The notes beneath the pieces are model-generated. The model was not told the DNA's origin. It saw only the letters and a program-made list of their open reading frames with translations, and did no database searches. Below, one piece after another: positions 42,258-52,401 of a stretch of DNA of 64,000 bases. Position numbers and translations under genes: made by a program. Where the stretch lies: NCBI RefSeq assembly GCF_018070025.1, contig NZ_JAGPYQ010000001.1, positions 5,704,001 through 5,768,000 of the forward strand, written 5' to 3'. This DNA comes from Streptomyces liliiviolaceus (lineage in GTDB: Bacteria > Actinomycetota > Actinomycetes > Streptomycetales > Streptomycetaceae). How positions within the stretch are numbered: position 1 is the stretch's first letter; every line of letters begins with the position of its first letter.

Positions 42258-42599
42258 ATGAACACGCGTACCGTCACCCGTCTGACCTTCGCCAATCCCG
42301 CGTCGGCGGTCTACCTGACCGTCGTGGGCGGGTCGATCGTGGTCGCTTCGGCCGTCACGAGGTTCGCCGAGGATCCCGGGCTGATCTGGGTGTGGCCCGC
42401 GCTCTTCACCGCGCCCGCCTCCGGACTGGTGACGGTGGCGGACATCTGGCTCGACCCGGTCCTCGACACCAGGGCGTCGGTCGCGTTCAACACGGCCGGG
42501 ATGGTCGCGTGCGGCCTGCTGCAGTCGTTCGCCCTCGGCCTGCTCCAGCAGTCCGTACGCACCCGTCTGCGCGGCGGCTTCCGCCCGCGCCGTCCCTGA
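42258..42599 (+). CDS. SCO4225-like small membrane protein
   Basis: 113-residue protein with three likely membrane spans: ASAVYLTVVGGSIVVASAVT, LIWVWPALFTAPASGLVTVA and FNTAGMVACGLLQSFALGLL. The charge pattern ends in an arginine-rich tail. Size and sequence resemble the SCO4225 family of Streptomyces membrane proteins, for which no function is known. The ATG follows GGGGGAGGACTC, a strong ribosome site. It appears to be a single-gene unit. Confidence 0.75.
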   Translation: MNTRTVTRLTFANPASAVYLTVVGGSIVVASAVTRFAEDPGLIWVWPALFTAPASGLVTVADIWLDPVLDTRASVAFNTAGMVACGLLQSFALGLLQQSVRTRLRGGFRPRRP

Positions 42600-44885
<2,286 letters not shown>

Positions 44886-44893
44886 TGTTCCGT

Positions 44894-44958
44894 GTTCCGC
44901 CGCGGCGGAACGAACGGCTAAGGGGTGGGCCCGGCGCTCTTGGCGCCGGGCCCACCCC
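44894..44958 (+). terminator. Twin hairpins after argG
   Basis: An 18-bp perfect palindrome GTTCCGCCGCGGCGGAAC (44894-44911) is followed by a 16-bp perfect stem (44922-44937 with 44943-44958) and loop TCTTG. It is between argG and the convergent AlkZ-like gene, so it should stop transcription from both sides. Confidence 0.85.
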
Positions 44959-45003
44959 TCGGTCTGTTCAGCGGCCGGATCGGTGGTCTGATCAATGGGC
45001 CGG

Positions 45004-46116
45004 TCAGTGGGCGGGCTCCGCGATGCGGATGTCGTGGCTGTCGCCGTCGGACAGGAACGCGGCCAGCGCCTCCCCCTCGTCGGCCACCGCGGTGCGGTCG
45101 GTCCGGGAGAGGCCGTGCAGCGGGGTGACCGTCACGGTGGCGTCCTTGCCGACGGTCCAGGTCGCGGCGACCCTGCCGTCCACCAGTACGACGCGCTCAC
45201 CGGCGACCGACAGACCGCGGTGTGCGTCGTCGATGATCCGGCCGCGGTCGTGGTAGCCGAGGATCGCGTTGTCGAACGCCGGCAGGAACCGCACCGGGGC
45301 CGGTGTGTCCGGGTCGGGTCGGGGCGCGTCGGGCAGGTCCAGCAGTTCCCGGCCCCGTTCGTCACGGAAGGCGACCAGCTCCCCGCGTACGGCCGCGATC
45401 GCGGCGGGCAGACCCGCGAGGCCGCACCAGGCGCGCAGATCGGCCGAGGCGGCGGGGCCGAACGCGGCCAGATAGCGGCGGACCAGCGCCTGGCCCACCG
45501 GGTCGGAGCCGTCCCCGTCCGGGGCGTCGGCCTCGCGCCCCAGCCAGGAGGCGAGCGTCGCGTTGCGCACCCCCGCTCTCGTCCGCCAGAGCCCGCGCGG
45601 CGGGAGCTGCGCCATCGGGACGAGGGCGGCGATCAGCATCTCACCCAGTGCCCTCGGCCCCGGGTCCGGCCAGCGGTCGCCGACCGCCCGCGCCAGCTCC
45701 GTCATCGTGCGGGGCTCGCCGTCGGCCATGACGGCCCGGCCGGCCGCCGCGAGCTCGTCGAGGTCCACCCCGGCGAGCTCACGGCGGTAGGTCCCGAGCA
45801 CCCGCTGGCGCAGCATGGCCGTGTGGCGGCCCCGCCATGCCAGGGCGTCGTCGGCGGTGACGAGGTGGACGGTCCGGCGCATGAGGTGGGTGCGCACGAC
45901 CTCCCGCCCGGTCAGCAGGTCCGAGAGCGCCGACGGGTCGAACGCGCCGAGCCTGGACCAGAGCCCGACGAACGGCTCCTGCGGCTCCTGAGCCTGCAGA
46001 CCGCCGAGGTGGGCGACCGTGTCGAGGACCGGCAGACCGGCGCGGTCGAGCAGCAGCTGCCGGGCCAGCGTCGCGCGGTTGAGCGCCCGGGTGCCGAGAA
46101 CGGTCGAGGTGCCCAC
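45004..46116 (-). CDS. AlkZ-like winged-helix DNA glycosylase
   Basis: 370-residue member of the winged helix DNA-binding domain/AlkZ family (HTH_42). Members unhook alkylated or cross-linked bases. The catalytic QxQ motif is present as Gln41-Ala-Gln43 in GGLQAQEPQEPFVGL. The tandem winged-helix body (REVVRTHLMRRTVHLVTADD, MAQLPPRGLWR) and C-terminal beta-barrel (FDNAILGYHDRGRII) are as expected. It follows the DinB gene by 3 bp, so the two are one operon. A role in protection from a self-made or environmental alkylator is inference. Confidence 0.88.
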   Translation of the reverse strand: MGTSTVLGTRALNRATLARQLLLDRAGLPVLDTVAHLGGLQAQEPQEPFVGLWSRLGAFDPSALSDLLTGREVVRTHLMRRTVHLVTADDALAWRGRHTAMLRQRVLGTYRRELAGVDLDELAAAGRAVMADGEPRTMTELARAVGDRWPDPGPRALGEMLIAALVPMAQLPPRGLWRTRAGVRNATLASWLGREADAPDGDGSDPVGQALVRRYLAAFGPAASADLRAWCGLAGLPAAIAAVRGELVAFRDERGRELLDLPDAPRPDPDTPAPVRFLPAFDNAILGYHDRGRIIDDAHRGLSVAGERVVLVDGRVAATWTVGKDATVTVTPLHGLSRTDRTAVADEGEALAAFLSDGDSHDIRIAEPAH

Positions 46117-46119
46117 CGC

Positions 46120-46707
46120 TCAGGTCGACTTCTGGCCGTCGAGCGACTCGCGCAGGATGTCCGCGTGGCCGGCGTGCTGGGCGGTCTCCGCGATGACGTG
46201 CATCAGCACCCGGCGGGCGCTGTGCGTCGACCCCGGCTCGTTCCAGGGCGCCTCGGGCAGCGGGTGCGTCACGGACAGGTCGGGCAGTCCGGCGACGACC
46301 TCCTCGGTCCTGGCGGCCACCTGCTCGTACCGTTCGACGATCCCGGCCAGCGTCTCGCCGGGCAGCATCCGGAAGTTGTTCTGGTGGTCGATCGCCCACT
46401 GCGGGAACTCGCGTGCGGTACCGGCCGCGAAGTCGGCCCAGGTGACACCGTCCGGCAGGTCGAAGCTCATCGCCGACGGGCCCTCGATCACGAAGCGCAG
46501 CCAGCTCTCCTCGATGGCCGCCACATGCTTGATCAGCCCGGCCAGGGACAGCGTGCTGACCGTCGGGCTCTGGCCGGCCTGTTCGTCACTGAGATCGCGG
46601 GCCGTGGCGGTCAGCGCGGCCCGGACGGTCGCGAGTTCGGCGAGCAGGTCGCTCCGCTCGGGGTCGAGGGCGGGCCGGGGTGCGGTCGTGGCGGTCACAT
46701 CGGTCAT
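46120..46707 (-). CDS. DinB family protein
   Basis: 195-residue four-helix-bundle protein of the DinB/DUF664 group. The three metal-binding histidines expected for the fold are in LIKHVAAIEESW (helix 2) and in LMHVIAETAQHAGHAD (helix 4). Relatives are mycothiol- or bacillithiol-dependent S-transferases that remove reactive electrophiles. ATG 46707 gives the family N terminus. It lies 3 bp upstream of the AlkZ-like glycosylase, making a plausible detoxify-and-repair pair, and is divergent from a WYL regulator. Confidence 0.88.
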   Translation of the reverse strand: MTDVTATTAPRPALDPERSDLLAELATVRAALTATARDLSDEQAGQSPTVSTLSLAGLIKHVAAIEESWLRFVIEGPSAMSFDLPDGVTWADFAAGTAREFPQWAIDHQNNFRMLPGETLAGIVERYEQVAARTEEVVAGLPDLSVTHPLPEAPWNEPGSTHSARRVLMHVIAETAQHAGHADILRESLDGQKST

Positions 46708-46825
46708 GGTGATCGGGTCCTTCTTCTCGTCGCGGTTCGCGCTCCGGCTGTCTCCGTCGGGCACAGGAAGACAATCTCAGGGGAAGCGGTCAGGGAGTGT
46801 CCGCTACTGCGTGCACCATGGAGCC

Positions 46826-47830
46826 ATGCCGAAAACATCAGCGCGACTGCTGTCCCTGCTCTCGCTGCTCCAGGCGCGCCGGGACTGGCCCGGAGGGCTG
46901 CTGGCCGAGCGGCTGGACATCAGCCCGCGCACCGTGCGCCGCGATGTCGACCGCCTGCGCGAACTCGGCTACCCGATCGTGGCCTTCAAGGGGCCGGACG
47001 GCGGATACCGCCTCGACGCCGGTACGGAGCTGCCGCCGCTGCTGTTCGACGACGAGCAGGCCGTGGCCCTCGCCGTCGCCCTCCAGATCGCGACCGTCTC
47101 CGGTGCCGGGATCGGGGAGGCGTCGGTGCGCGCGCTGGCCACCGTGCGGCAGGTCATGCCCGCCCGACTGCGCCGCCGGATCGACACCCTGCAGGTCACC
47201 GCCGTCGAGCGGCCCGCGTCCCGTCGGGCGCCGCAGCTCGACAGCGGTGTGCTTCTGACGCTCGGCGCCACCGTCCACGCCTGTGAGGTACTGCGCTTCG
47301 ACTACACCCCGGCGGCCGCGACGGCTCCGGCGTCCCCGGCACCCCCGCGCAGGGTCGAGCCCCATCACCTGGTCACCTGGGGCGGACGCTGGTATCTCGT
47401 CGCCTGGGACCTGGACCGCGAGGACTGGCGGACCTTCCGCGCCGACCGGATGACCCCGCGCGTCCCCACCGGCCCCCGCTTCGTCCCGCGCGAGCTGCCC
47501 GGCGGTGACGTGGCCGCCTTCGTGGCCGCCAGGTTCCGCGGTTCCGACGGCTCCGGTGACTGGCCCTGCCGCGGCGAGGTGATCCTCGCCAAGCCCGCCT
47601 CCGCCGTGGCCCAGCACGTGCACGACGGAGTCGTCGAGGCGCTCGGACCGGAGCGGTGCAGGGTCACTCTCGGCTCGTGGTCCTGGGTCGGCCTGGCCGC
47701 CACCATCGGCCGCTTCGACACCGACATCGAGGTCGTGGGCCCGGCAGAACTCAAGGACGCGTTCGCACAGTTGGCCCGCCGCTACACCGACGCCGCGGCC
47801 GACCGGGAGCGACCTCTTACGGACCGGTGA
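46826..47830 (+). CDS. WYL-domain transcriptional regulator (YafY type)
   Basis: 334-residue regulator. The N-terminal helix-turn-helix is LLSLLSLLQARRDWPGGLLA followed by LDISPRTVRRDVDRLRELGY. A WYL domain spans residues 135-240 (VEPHHLVTWGGRWYLVAWDLDREDWRTFRADRM, with the W-Y-L core in RWYLVAW). A C-terminal WCX-like domain follows. WYL regulators often respond to DNA damage or nucleotides. It is divergent from the DinB-AlkZ operon across a 118-bp gap and probably controls it. Confidence 0.9.
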   Translation: MPKTSARLLSLLSLLQARRDWPGGLLAERLDISPRTVRRDVDRLRELGYPIVAFKGPDGGYRLDAGTELPPLLFDDEQAVALAVALQIATVSGAGIGEASVRALATVRQVMPARLRRRIDTLQVTAVERPASRRAPQLDSGVLLTLGATVHACEVLRFDYTPAAATAPASPAPPRRVEPHHLVTWGGRWYLVAWDLDREDWRTFRADRMTPRVPTGPRFVPRELPGGDVAAFVAARFRGSDGSGDWPCRGEVILAKPASAVAQHVHDGVVEALGPERCRVTLGSWSWVGLAATIGRFDTDIEVVGPAELKDAFAQLARRYTDAAADRERPLTDR

Positions 47831-47883
47831 CATGGGGCGCGTACCCCTGCTCCGGCGCGGGGAACGGACCTAGGGTTCGGCGC

Positions 47884-48894
47884 ATGCGTGTACTGGTCAC
47901 CGGCGGTGCCGGGTTCATCGGGTCCCATGTCGTCGAGGCGCTGCGGGCGGGCGGGCACGAGCCCGTGGTGTTCGACGCACGAGCCGCACGAGGCGCGGGC
48001 GGCGGTGACGTCCGCGATCGCGACGCGGTGTCGGCGGCCCTCTCCGGGGTCGACGCGGTCTGCCACCAGGCGGCCATGGTCGGCCTGGGCAAGGGGGTCG
48101 CGGACGCCGCCGAGTACGTCTCCCACAACGACCTCGGCACCGCCGTGCTCCTGGCGGCGATGGCCGGGGCCGGGGTGCGGCGGCTCGTGCTGGCCGGGTC
48201 GATGGTGGTGTACGGGGAGGGCCGGTACTCCTGTGCGCGGCACGGCGGGGTGCGCCCCGGGCCGCGGTCGGCCGCCGATCTGGCGGCGGGCCGGTTCGAG
48301 CCGCGGTGCCCGTCCTGCGACGCGGACCTGCTGCCCGGTCTCGTCGGCGAGGACGCCCCGGCCGACCCCCGCAACGTGTACGCGACGACCAAGCTCGCGC
48401 AGGAACACCTGGCCGCCGCGTGGGCACGGTCGACGGACGGTACGGCGGTCTCACTGAGGTACCACAACGTCTACGGGCCCGGCATGCCGCGCGACACCCC
48501 GTACGCCGGTGTCGCGTCCTTCTTCCGTTCCGCGCTCGCCCGCGGTGAGGCTCCCCGGGTCTTCGAGGACGGCGGTCAGCGGCGGGACTTCGTGCATGTA
48601 CGGGACGTGGCGGCGGCCAATGCGGCGGCGCTGGAGGCGGATACGGCGGGCGGCGCGCTCACGGCGTACAACGTGGGGAGCGGGGAGCCGCACACGGTCG
48701 GTGAGATGGCGCGGGCGCTGGCCGACGCGTACGGCGGGCCCGAGCCCGTGGTGACCGGGGAGTTCCGGCTGGGGGACGTCCGGCACATCACCGCGGACTC
48801 GTCCCGGCTGCGGACCGAGCTGGGGTGGAAGCCCGGCGTCGGATTCTTGGAAGGGATGCGGGAGTTCGCGGTGGCGCGTCTGCGGGGTGAGTGA
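47884..48894 (+). CDS. NAD-dependent epimerase/dehydratase with a Cys/His insertion
   Basis: 336-residue extended SDR acting on nucleotide sugars. The NAD motif TGGAGFIG starts at residue 6. Catalytic residues are Tyr166 and Lys170 (YATTK), with LAGSMVVYGEG before them and RYHNVYGPGMP after. Between residues 112 and 150 is an insertion with Cys117-x2-His120 and Cys142-x2-Cys145, which looks like a zinc-binding knuckle. TAGGGT lies 7 nt before the ATG without a ribosome site, so the mRNA is probably leaderless. It precedes a cluster of glycosyltransferase-type genes and may make their sugar donor. Confidence 0.88.
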   Translation: MRVLVTGGAGFIGSHVVEALRAGGHEPVVFDARAARGAGGGDVRDRDAVSAALSGVDAVCHQAAMVGLGKGVADAAEYVSHNDLGTAVLLAAMAGAGVRRLVLAGSMVVYGEGRYSCARHGGVRPGPRSAADLAAGRFEPRCPSCDADLLPGLVGEDAPADPRNVYATTKLAQEHLAAAWARSTDGTAVSLRYHNVYGPGMPRDTPYAGVASFFRSALARGEAPRVFEDGGQRRDFVHVRDVAAANAAALEADTAGGALTAYNVGSGEPHTVGEMARALADAYGGPEPVVTGEFRLGDVRHITADSSRLRTELGWKPGVGFLEGMREFAVARLRGE

Positions 48895-48941
48895 GCCCCA
48901 TGCTCAAGTGGCCTTTCAACGGGGCGTGTCGGGGCCCGCTC

Positions 48942-50057
48942 TCAGGTACCGGCCGCCGCGGGCAGGGTCACCTCGAAGCGGCAGCCGCCGGAGATGTTGC
49001 GTACGGTGGCGCGGCCCTGATGGGCCTCGACGATCCCCTGGACGATGGCGAGTCCGAGGCCGGCCCCGGCCGGGGGCGTGCGTGCGTCGGAGCCCCGCCA
49101 GCCCGTGTCGAAGACGCGCGGGAGGTCCTGCTCGGGGATGCCTCCGCAGCCGTCGCTGACGGACAGGACGACTCCGTCGGCCGAGCGGGCGGCGGCCACC
49201 GCGACCGTGCCGTCGGCCGGGGTGCGCCGGATCGCGTTGACCAGGAGGTTGCCGAGGACCCGGCTCATCTCCTTGCCGTCCACCTCGACCGGCACCGGTT
49301 CGACGAGGTCGCCCACCAGCCGTACCCCGTGCCGGCGGGCGAGCGGGTCCGCTCCGGCGAGGGCGTCGCTGACCAGGTCGTACAGCGACATGCGGGACAG
49401 GGACAGCGCGAGCGTGCCGGCGTGTATGCGGGAGAGTTCGAAGAGGTCGCCGACCATGTCGTTGAGGTGGTCGACCTCGGTACGGATCTGGCGCAGATAG
49501 CGCTGGGGGTCGGCGGCCACGCCGTCCTCCAGCGCCTCCGACATCGCGCGCAGCCCGGCGAGCGGGGTGCGCAGGTCGTGCGAGATCCAGGCGACGAGTT
49601 CGCGGCGGGAGGACTCCAGGGCGCGTTCGCGCATCCGGGACTCGGCGAGTCTGGCGCTGGTGGCGGCCAGTTCGCGGCTGACCGCGGCGAGTTCGGCGGT
49701 GGCCGGGGCGTCGGGGGCGGTGAAGTCGCCGCCGTCGCCGAAGGACCGGGCGGCGAAGGCGAGTTCGCGGCTGCGGGCGACGACCCAGCGGCCGAGCAGC
49801 AGCGCGGTGACCATGGAGACGACGGCCGCCATCGCGACGACCGTGGTGACCACGCTCAGATCGTGCGCGGAGAGGAACATCGCCTGCGCCACGGCCAGCG
49901 TTCCGGCGAGCATCGCGGTCACGGCCACGGCGGCCACCACGGCGAGGGACACGGTGAGCGAGCGGCGCCGGATCAGGCGCAGCGCCGCCGCTCCGGCCAG
50001 CCCCGCGGCGGCGGCGCCCGCGAAGGCGTACAGGGCGATCAGCAGCATGTCACGCAT
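48942..50057 (-). CDS. Sensor histidine kinase
   Basis: 371-residue membrane kinase. Three hydrophobic segments occupy residues 3-90 (LLIALYAFAGAAAAGLAG, VSLAVVAAVAVTAMLAGTLAVA, VVTTVVAMAAVVSMVTALLLG), with little external sensor domain. A HAMP-like linker follows, then the phospho-acceptor His160 in AWISHDLRTPLAG and the ATPase domain with VLGNLLVNAIRR (N box), VSDGCGGIPEQDLPRVFD (G1) and GAGLGLAIVQGIVE (G2). ATG 50057 overlaps the response regulator stop by 8 bp, so the pair is coupled. Probably a membrane-stress or lipid sensor controlling the neighbouring envelope cluster (inference). Confidence 0.92.
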   Translation of the reverse strand: MRDMLLIALYAFAGAAAAGLAGAAALRLIRRRSLTVSLAVVAAVAVTAMLAGTLAVAQAMFLSAHDLSVVTTVVAMAAVVSMVTALLLGRWVVARSRELAFAARSFGDGGDFTAPDAPATAELAAVSRELAATSARLAESRMRERALESSRRELVAWISHDLRTPLAGLRAMSEALEDGVAADPQRYLRQIRTEVDHLNDMVGDLFELSRIHAGTLALSLSRMSLYDLVSDALAGADPLARRHGVRLVGDLVEPVPVEVDGKEMSRVLGNLLVNAIRRTPADGTVAVAAARSADGVVLSVSDGCGGIPEQDLPRVFDTGWRGSDARTPPAGAGLGLAIVQGIVEAHQGRATVRNISGGCRFEVTLPAAAGT

Positions 50058-50913
50058 GGCCGGCCTCTTCCTGGCGGCCGCCGTCGGCGCTGGGACCGGG
50101 GGCATCGGCGGGGGCGTCCGGAGCCTCGCCGGTCAGGTCGGGTGCATCGCCGGTCAGGTCGGGAGCGTCGCCCGTCGGGTCGGAGGCGTCGCCGGTGGGG
50201 TCGAAGCGGTAGCCGACGCCCCAGACCGTCTGGATCAGCCGGGGCCGCGCCGGATCGTCCTCGACCTTGCCGCGCAGCCGCCTGACGTGGACGGTCACGG
50301 TCGACAGGTCCCCGAAGTCCCACCCCCACACCTCGCGCATCAGATCCTCCCGGGCGAACGCGCGGCCCGGGTGGCGCAGGAGGAAGGACAGCAGGTCGAA
50401 CTCCCGGAGCGTGAGGGCGAGTTCCGTGCCCTGCTTGGAGGCCCGGCGCGCGGTGGGATCGACGGTCAGCCCGGCCGCGCTCAGTGGCCGGGCGGCGACG
50501 GCGGGCCGGGTGCGGCGCAGCACCGACTCCACCCGCAGCACCAGTTCGCGCGGACTGAACGGCTTGGTGACGTAGTCGTCCGCGCCCACTTCGAGGCCCA
50601 TGATGCGGTCGTCCTCGTCGCCACGGGCGGTGAGCATGATGACGGGGACCGGTCCGCGCTCGCGCAGCCGCCGGCACACCTCCAGACCGTCCATGCCGGG
50701 CAGCATCAGGTCCAGGACCACGAGGTCGGGCCAGTGCGCGGCGGCGCGCGCGAGCGCGTCGGGGCCGTCGCCGGCCCGGTCGACGCCGTATCCGGCACGG
50801 TCGAGGTATCCGGAGACGACCTCGGCCACGGTGGGGTCGTCGTCGACGACCAGGATGCGGGCGCCCTGAGGGGCTGCGCGAGGAGCCGGTGTCGGTTCGT
50901 GCTGCTGGTACAT
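50050..50913 (-). CDS. OmpR/PhoB family response regulator with repetitive C-terminal tail
   Basis: 287-residue regulator. Receiver domain residues 18-132: acidic pocket VVDDDP, phospho-acceptor Asp68 in VVLDLMLPGMDG, switch Thr in MLTARGD and Lys in VTKPFSPREL. The OmpR-type winged helix follows (LTLREFDLLSFLLRHPGRAF, TVTVHVRRLRGKVEDD, IQTVWGVGYRFDP). About 45 extra C-terminal residues are a DPTGDA/DLTGDAPD repeat. It precedes the histidine kinase and is divergent from the glycosyltransferase operon, its likely target. Confidence 0.92.
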   Translation of the reverse strand: MYQQHEPTPAPRAAPQGARILVVDDDPTVAEVVSGYLDRAGYGVDRAGDGPDALARAAAHWPDLVVLDLMLPGMDGLEVCRRLRERGPVPVIMLTARGDEDDRIMGLEVGADDYVTKPFSPRELVLRVESVLRRTRPAVAARPLSAAGLTVDPTARRASKQGTELALTLREFDLLSFLLRHPGRAFAREDLMREVWGWDFGDLSTVTVHVRRLRGKVEDDPARPRLIQTVWGVGYRFDPTGDASDPTGDAPDLTGDAPDLTGEAPDAPADAPGPSADGGRQEEAGHA

Positions 50914-51025
50914 GCGCCAAGCCTCGCACCGCGCCGCCCGCCGTGCCGCCCCCTGGCCCGGACGTCCCTGTTTCGTAAGGACCCGATGCCCGAAATGCCC
51001 ATTTCGCGTTCGTAGGGTGAAAGGC

Positions 51026-51787
51026 GTGACAACCCCTCCCGCCCCACCTCCTGTCGACGTGATCCTCCCGTGCCTGGACGAGGCCGAAGCCCTGCCCTGG
51101 GTCCTCGCGCGTATCCCGCCCGGCTGGCGGGCCCTCGTCGTGGACAACGGCTCCACCGACGGCTCGGCCGACGTCGCCCGTGCTCTCGGCGCGCGCGTGG
51201 TCCACGAGCCGCGCCGCGGTTTCGGAGCCGCCTGCCACGCGGGGCTCGCCGCCGCCACCGCCGACATCGTCTGCTTCTGCGACTGCGACGCCTCGCTCGA
51301 CCCGTCGCTCCTCATCCCCTTCGTACGTGAAGTCCGCTCAGGTGAGGCCGACTTGGTGCTGGGCAGACGCCGTCCGCGCAGCCGGTCCGCCTGGCCCGCC
51401 CACGCCCGGGCCGGCAACCTCGCGCTCGCCCGGCTGCTGCGCCGCCGCACCGGGCTCCGGCTGCACGACCTCGGCCCCCTGCGCGCCGCCCGCCGCGAGC
51501 CCCTGCTGGCCCTCGCGCTCACCGACCGACGCAGCGGCTATCCGCTCCAGATGGTCGTGCGCGCCACCGACGCAGGCTGGCGGATCGCCGAGCACGACGT
51601 GCCCTATCTGCCCCGTACGGGCTCCTCCAAGGTGACCGGCACCTGGCTCGGCACCTGGCAGGCCGTCCGGGACATGAGCCGCGTGCTGGCCGAACCCGCG
51701 CCCTCTCCCCCGGCCGCAGTCCCAGCGCCGGTAGATGCCCACACCCAGGACTCGGCCCCGGCCGCCCAAGGAGGCACCCCCCGATGA
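51026..51787 (+). CDS. Family 2 glycosyltransferase
   Basis: 253-residue GT-A fold transferase. VDVILPCLDEAEALPWVLA is the nucleotide-binding start, VVDNGSTDGSADVARALGA follows, and the DxD-type motif is CDCDASLDP (about residues 85-93). The acceptor region includes LHDLGPLRAARREPLL and GYPLQMVVRATDAGWRI. Relatives transfer hexose or glucosamine to polyprenyl phosphate or other lipids. The C terminus ends in a Pro/Ala tail. GTG 51026 is 7 nt after TAGGGT with no ribosome site, so the mRNA is likely leaderless. Overlaps the DUF2064 gene by 4 bp. Confidence 0.9.
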   Translation: MTTPPAPPPVDVILPCLDEAEALPWVLARIPPGWRALVVDNGSTDGSADVARALGARVVHEPRRGFGAACHAGLAAATADIVCFCDCDASLDPSLLIPFVREVRSGEADLVLGRRRPRSRSAWPAHARAGNLALARLLRRRTGLRLHDLGPLRAARREPLLALALTDRRSGYPLQMVVRATDAGWRIAEHDVPYLPRTGSSKVTGTWLGTWQAVRDMSRVLAEPAPSPPAAVPAPVDAHTQDSAPAAQGGTPR

Positions 51788-52401
51788 CCACACTGCTCGT
51801 CATCGCCAAGGAGCCGCGGCCGGGGCGGGTCAAGACCCGGCTCACTCCGCCGTTCACCCCCGCGGAGGCCGCCGCCCTCGCGGAGGCCTCGCTCGCCGAC
51901 ACGCTGTACGCTGTGGCCGCCACGCCCGCCACCCGCCGGGTGCTCGTCCTGGAAGGGGCGCCGGGCCCGTGGCTGCCGCCCGGCTTCGACGTCGTACCGC
52001 AGTGCGAAGGCGGTCTCGACGAGCGGCTGGCCGCGGCGTTCGCCGACTGTGCCGGACCGACGCTGCTCATCGGAATGGACACGCCCCAGGTGACACCGGC
52101 CCTGCTCAGCGTGGACCTCACCCGCTGCGACGCCGTCTTCGGCCCGGCCGAGGACGGCGGTTTCTGGGCGCTGGGGCTGGCCGAACCCGATCCGCGGCTG
52201 CTGCGCGGGGTGCCGATGTCGACGCCCGCCACCGGGGCCGTGCAGCGGGGCCGGCTCGTCGCCGCCGGGCTGCGCGTACGCGACCTGCCGCCGCTGCGGG
52301 ACGTCGACACGGCCGCCGACGCCGAGGCGGTCGCCGCGCTCGCGCCACGGGGCCGCTTCGCCGCCCGTCTCGCCGGTCTCACGGCGGTCGCCGGACGATG
52401 A
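51784..52401 (+). CDS. DUF2064/TIGR04282-type nucleotidyl- or glycosyltransferase
   Basis: 205-residue GT-A-like protein. The N-terminal TLLVIAKEPRPGRVKTRLTPPFTPAEAAALAEA is the hallmark of DUF2064, related to CobY/MobA nucleotidyltransferases. LLIGMDTPQVTP and FGPAEDGGFWALGL are the expected metal and substrate segments. The family name in TIGRFAMs links it with an rSAM/selenodomain or arsenosugar context, but neither partner is present here. It pairs with the upstream GT2 and downstream methyltransferase through 4-bp overlaps, so the three act together. Specific donor and acceptor unknown. Confidence 0.88.
   Translation: MTTLLVIAKEPRPGRVKTRLTPPFTPAEAAALAEASLADTLYAVAATPATRRVLVLEGAPGPWLPPGFDVVPQCEGGLDERLAAAFADCAGPTLLIGMDTPQVTPALLSVDLTRCDAVFGPAEDGGFWALGLAEPDPRLLRGVPMSTPATGAVQRGRLVAAGLRVRDLPPLRDVDTAADAEAVAALAPRGRFAARLAGLTAVAGR

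Noticed and set aside
47860..47867. Further copy of the GTTCCCCGCGCCCCT element before the epimerase
   Set aside because: Only about 14 bp match (GGCGCGGGGAACGG, 47854-47867), within the range expected by chance in this GC-rich DNA.
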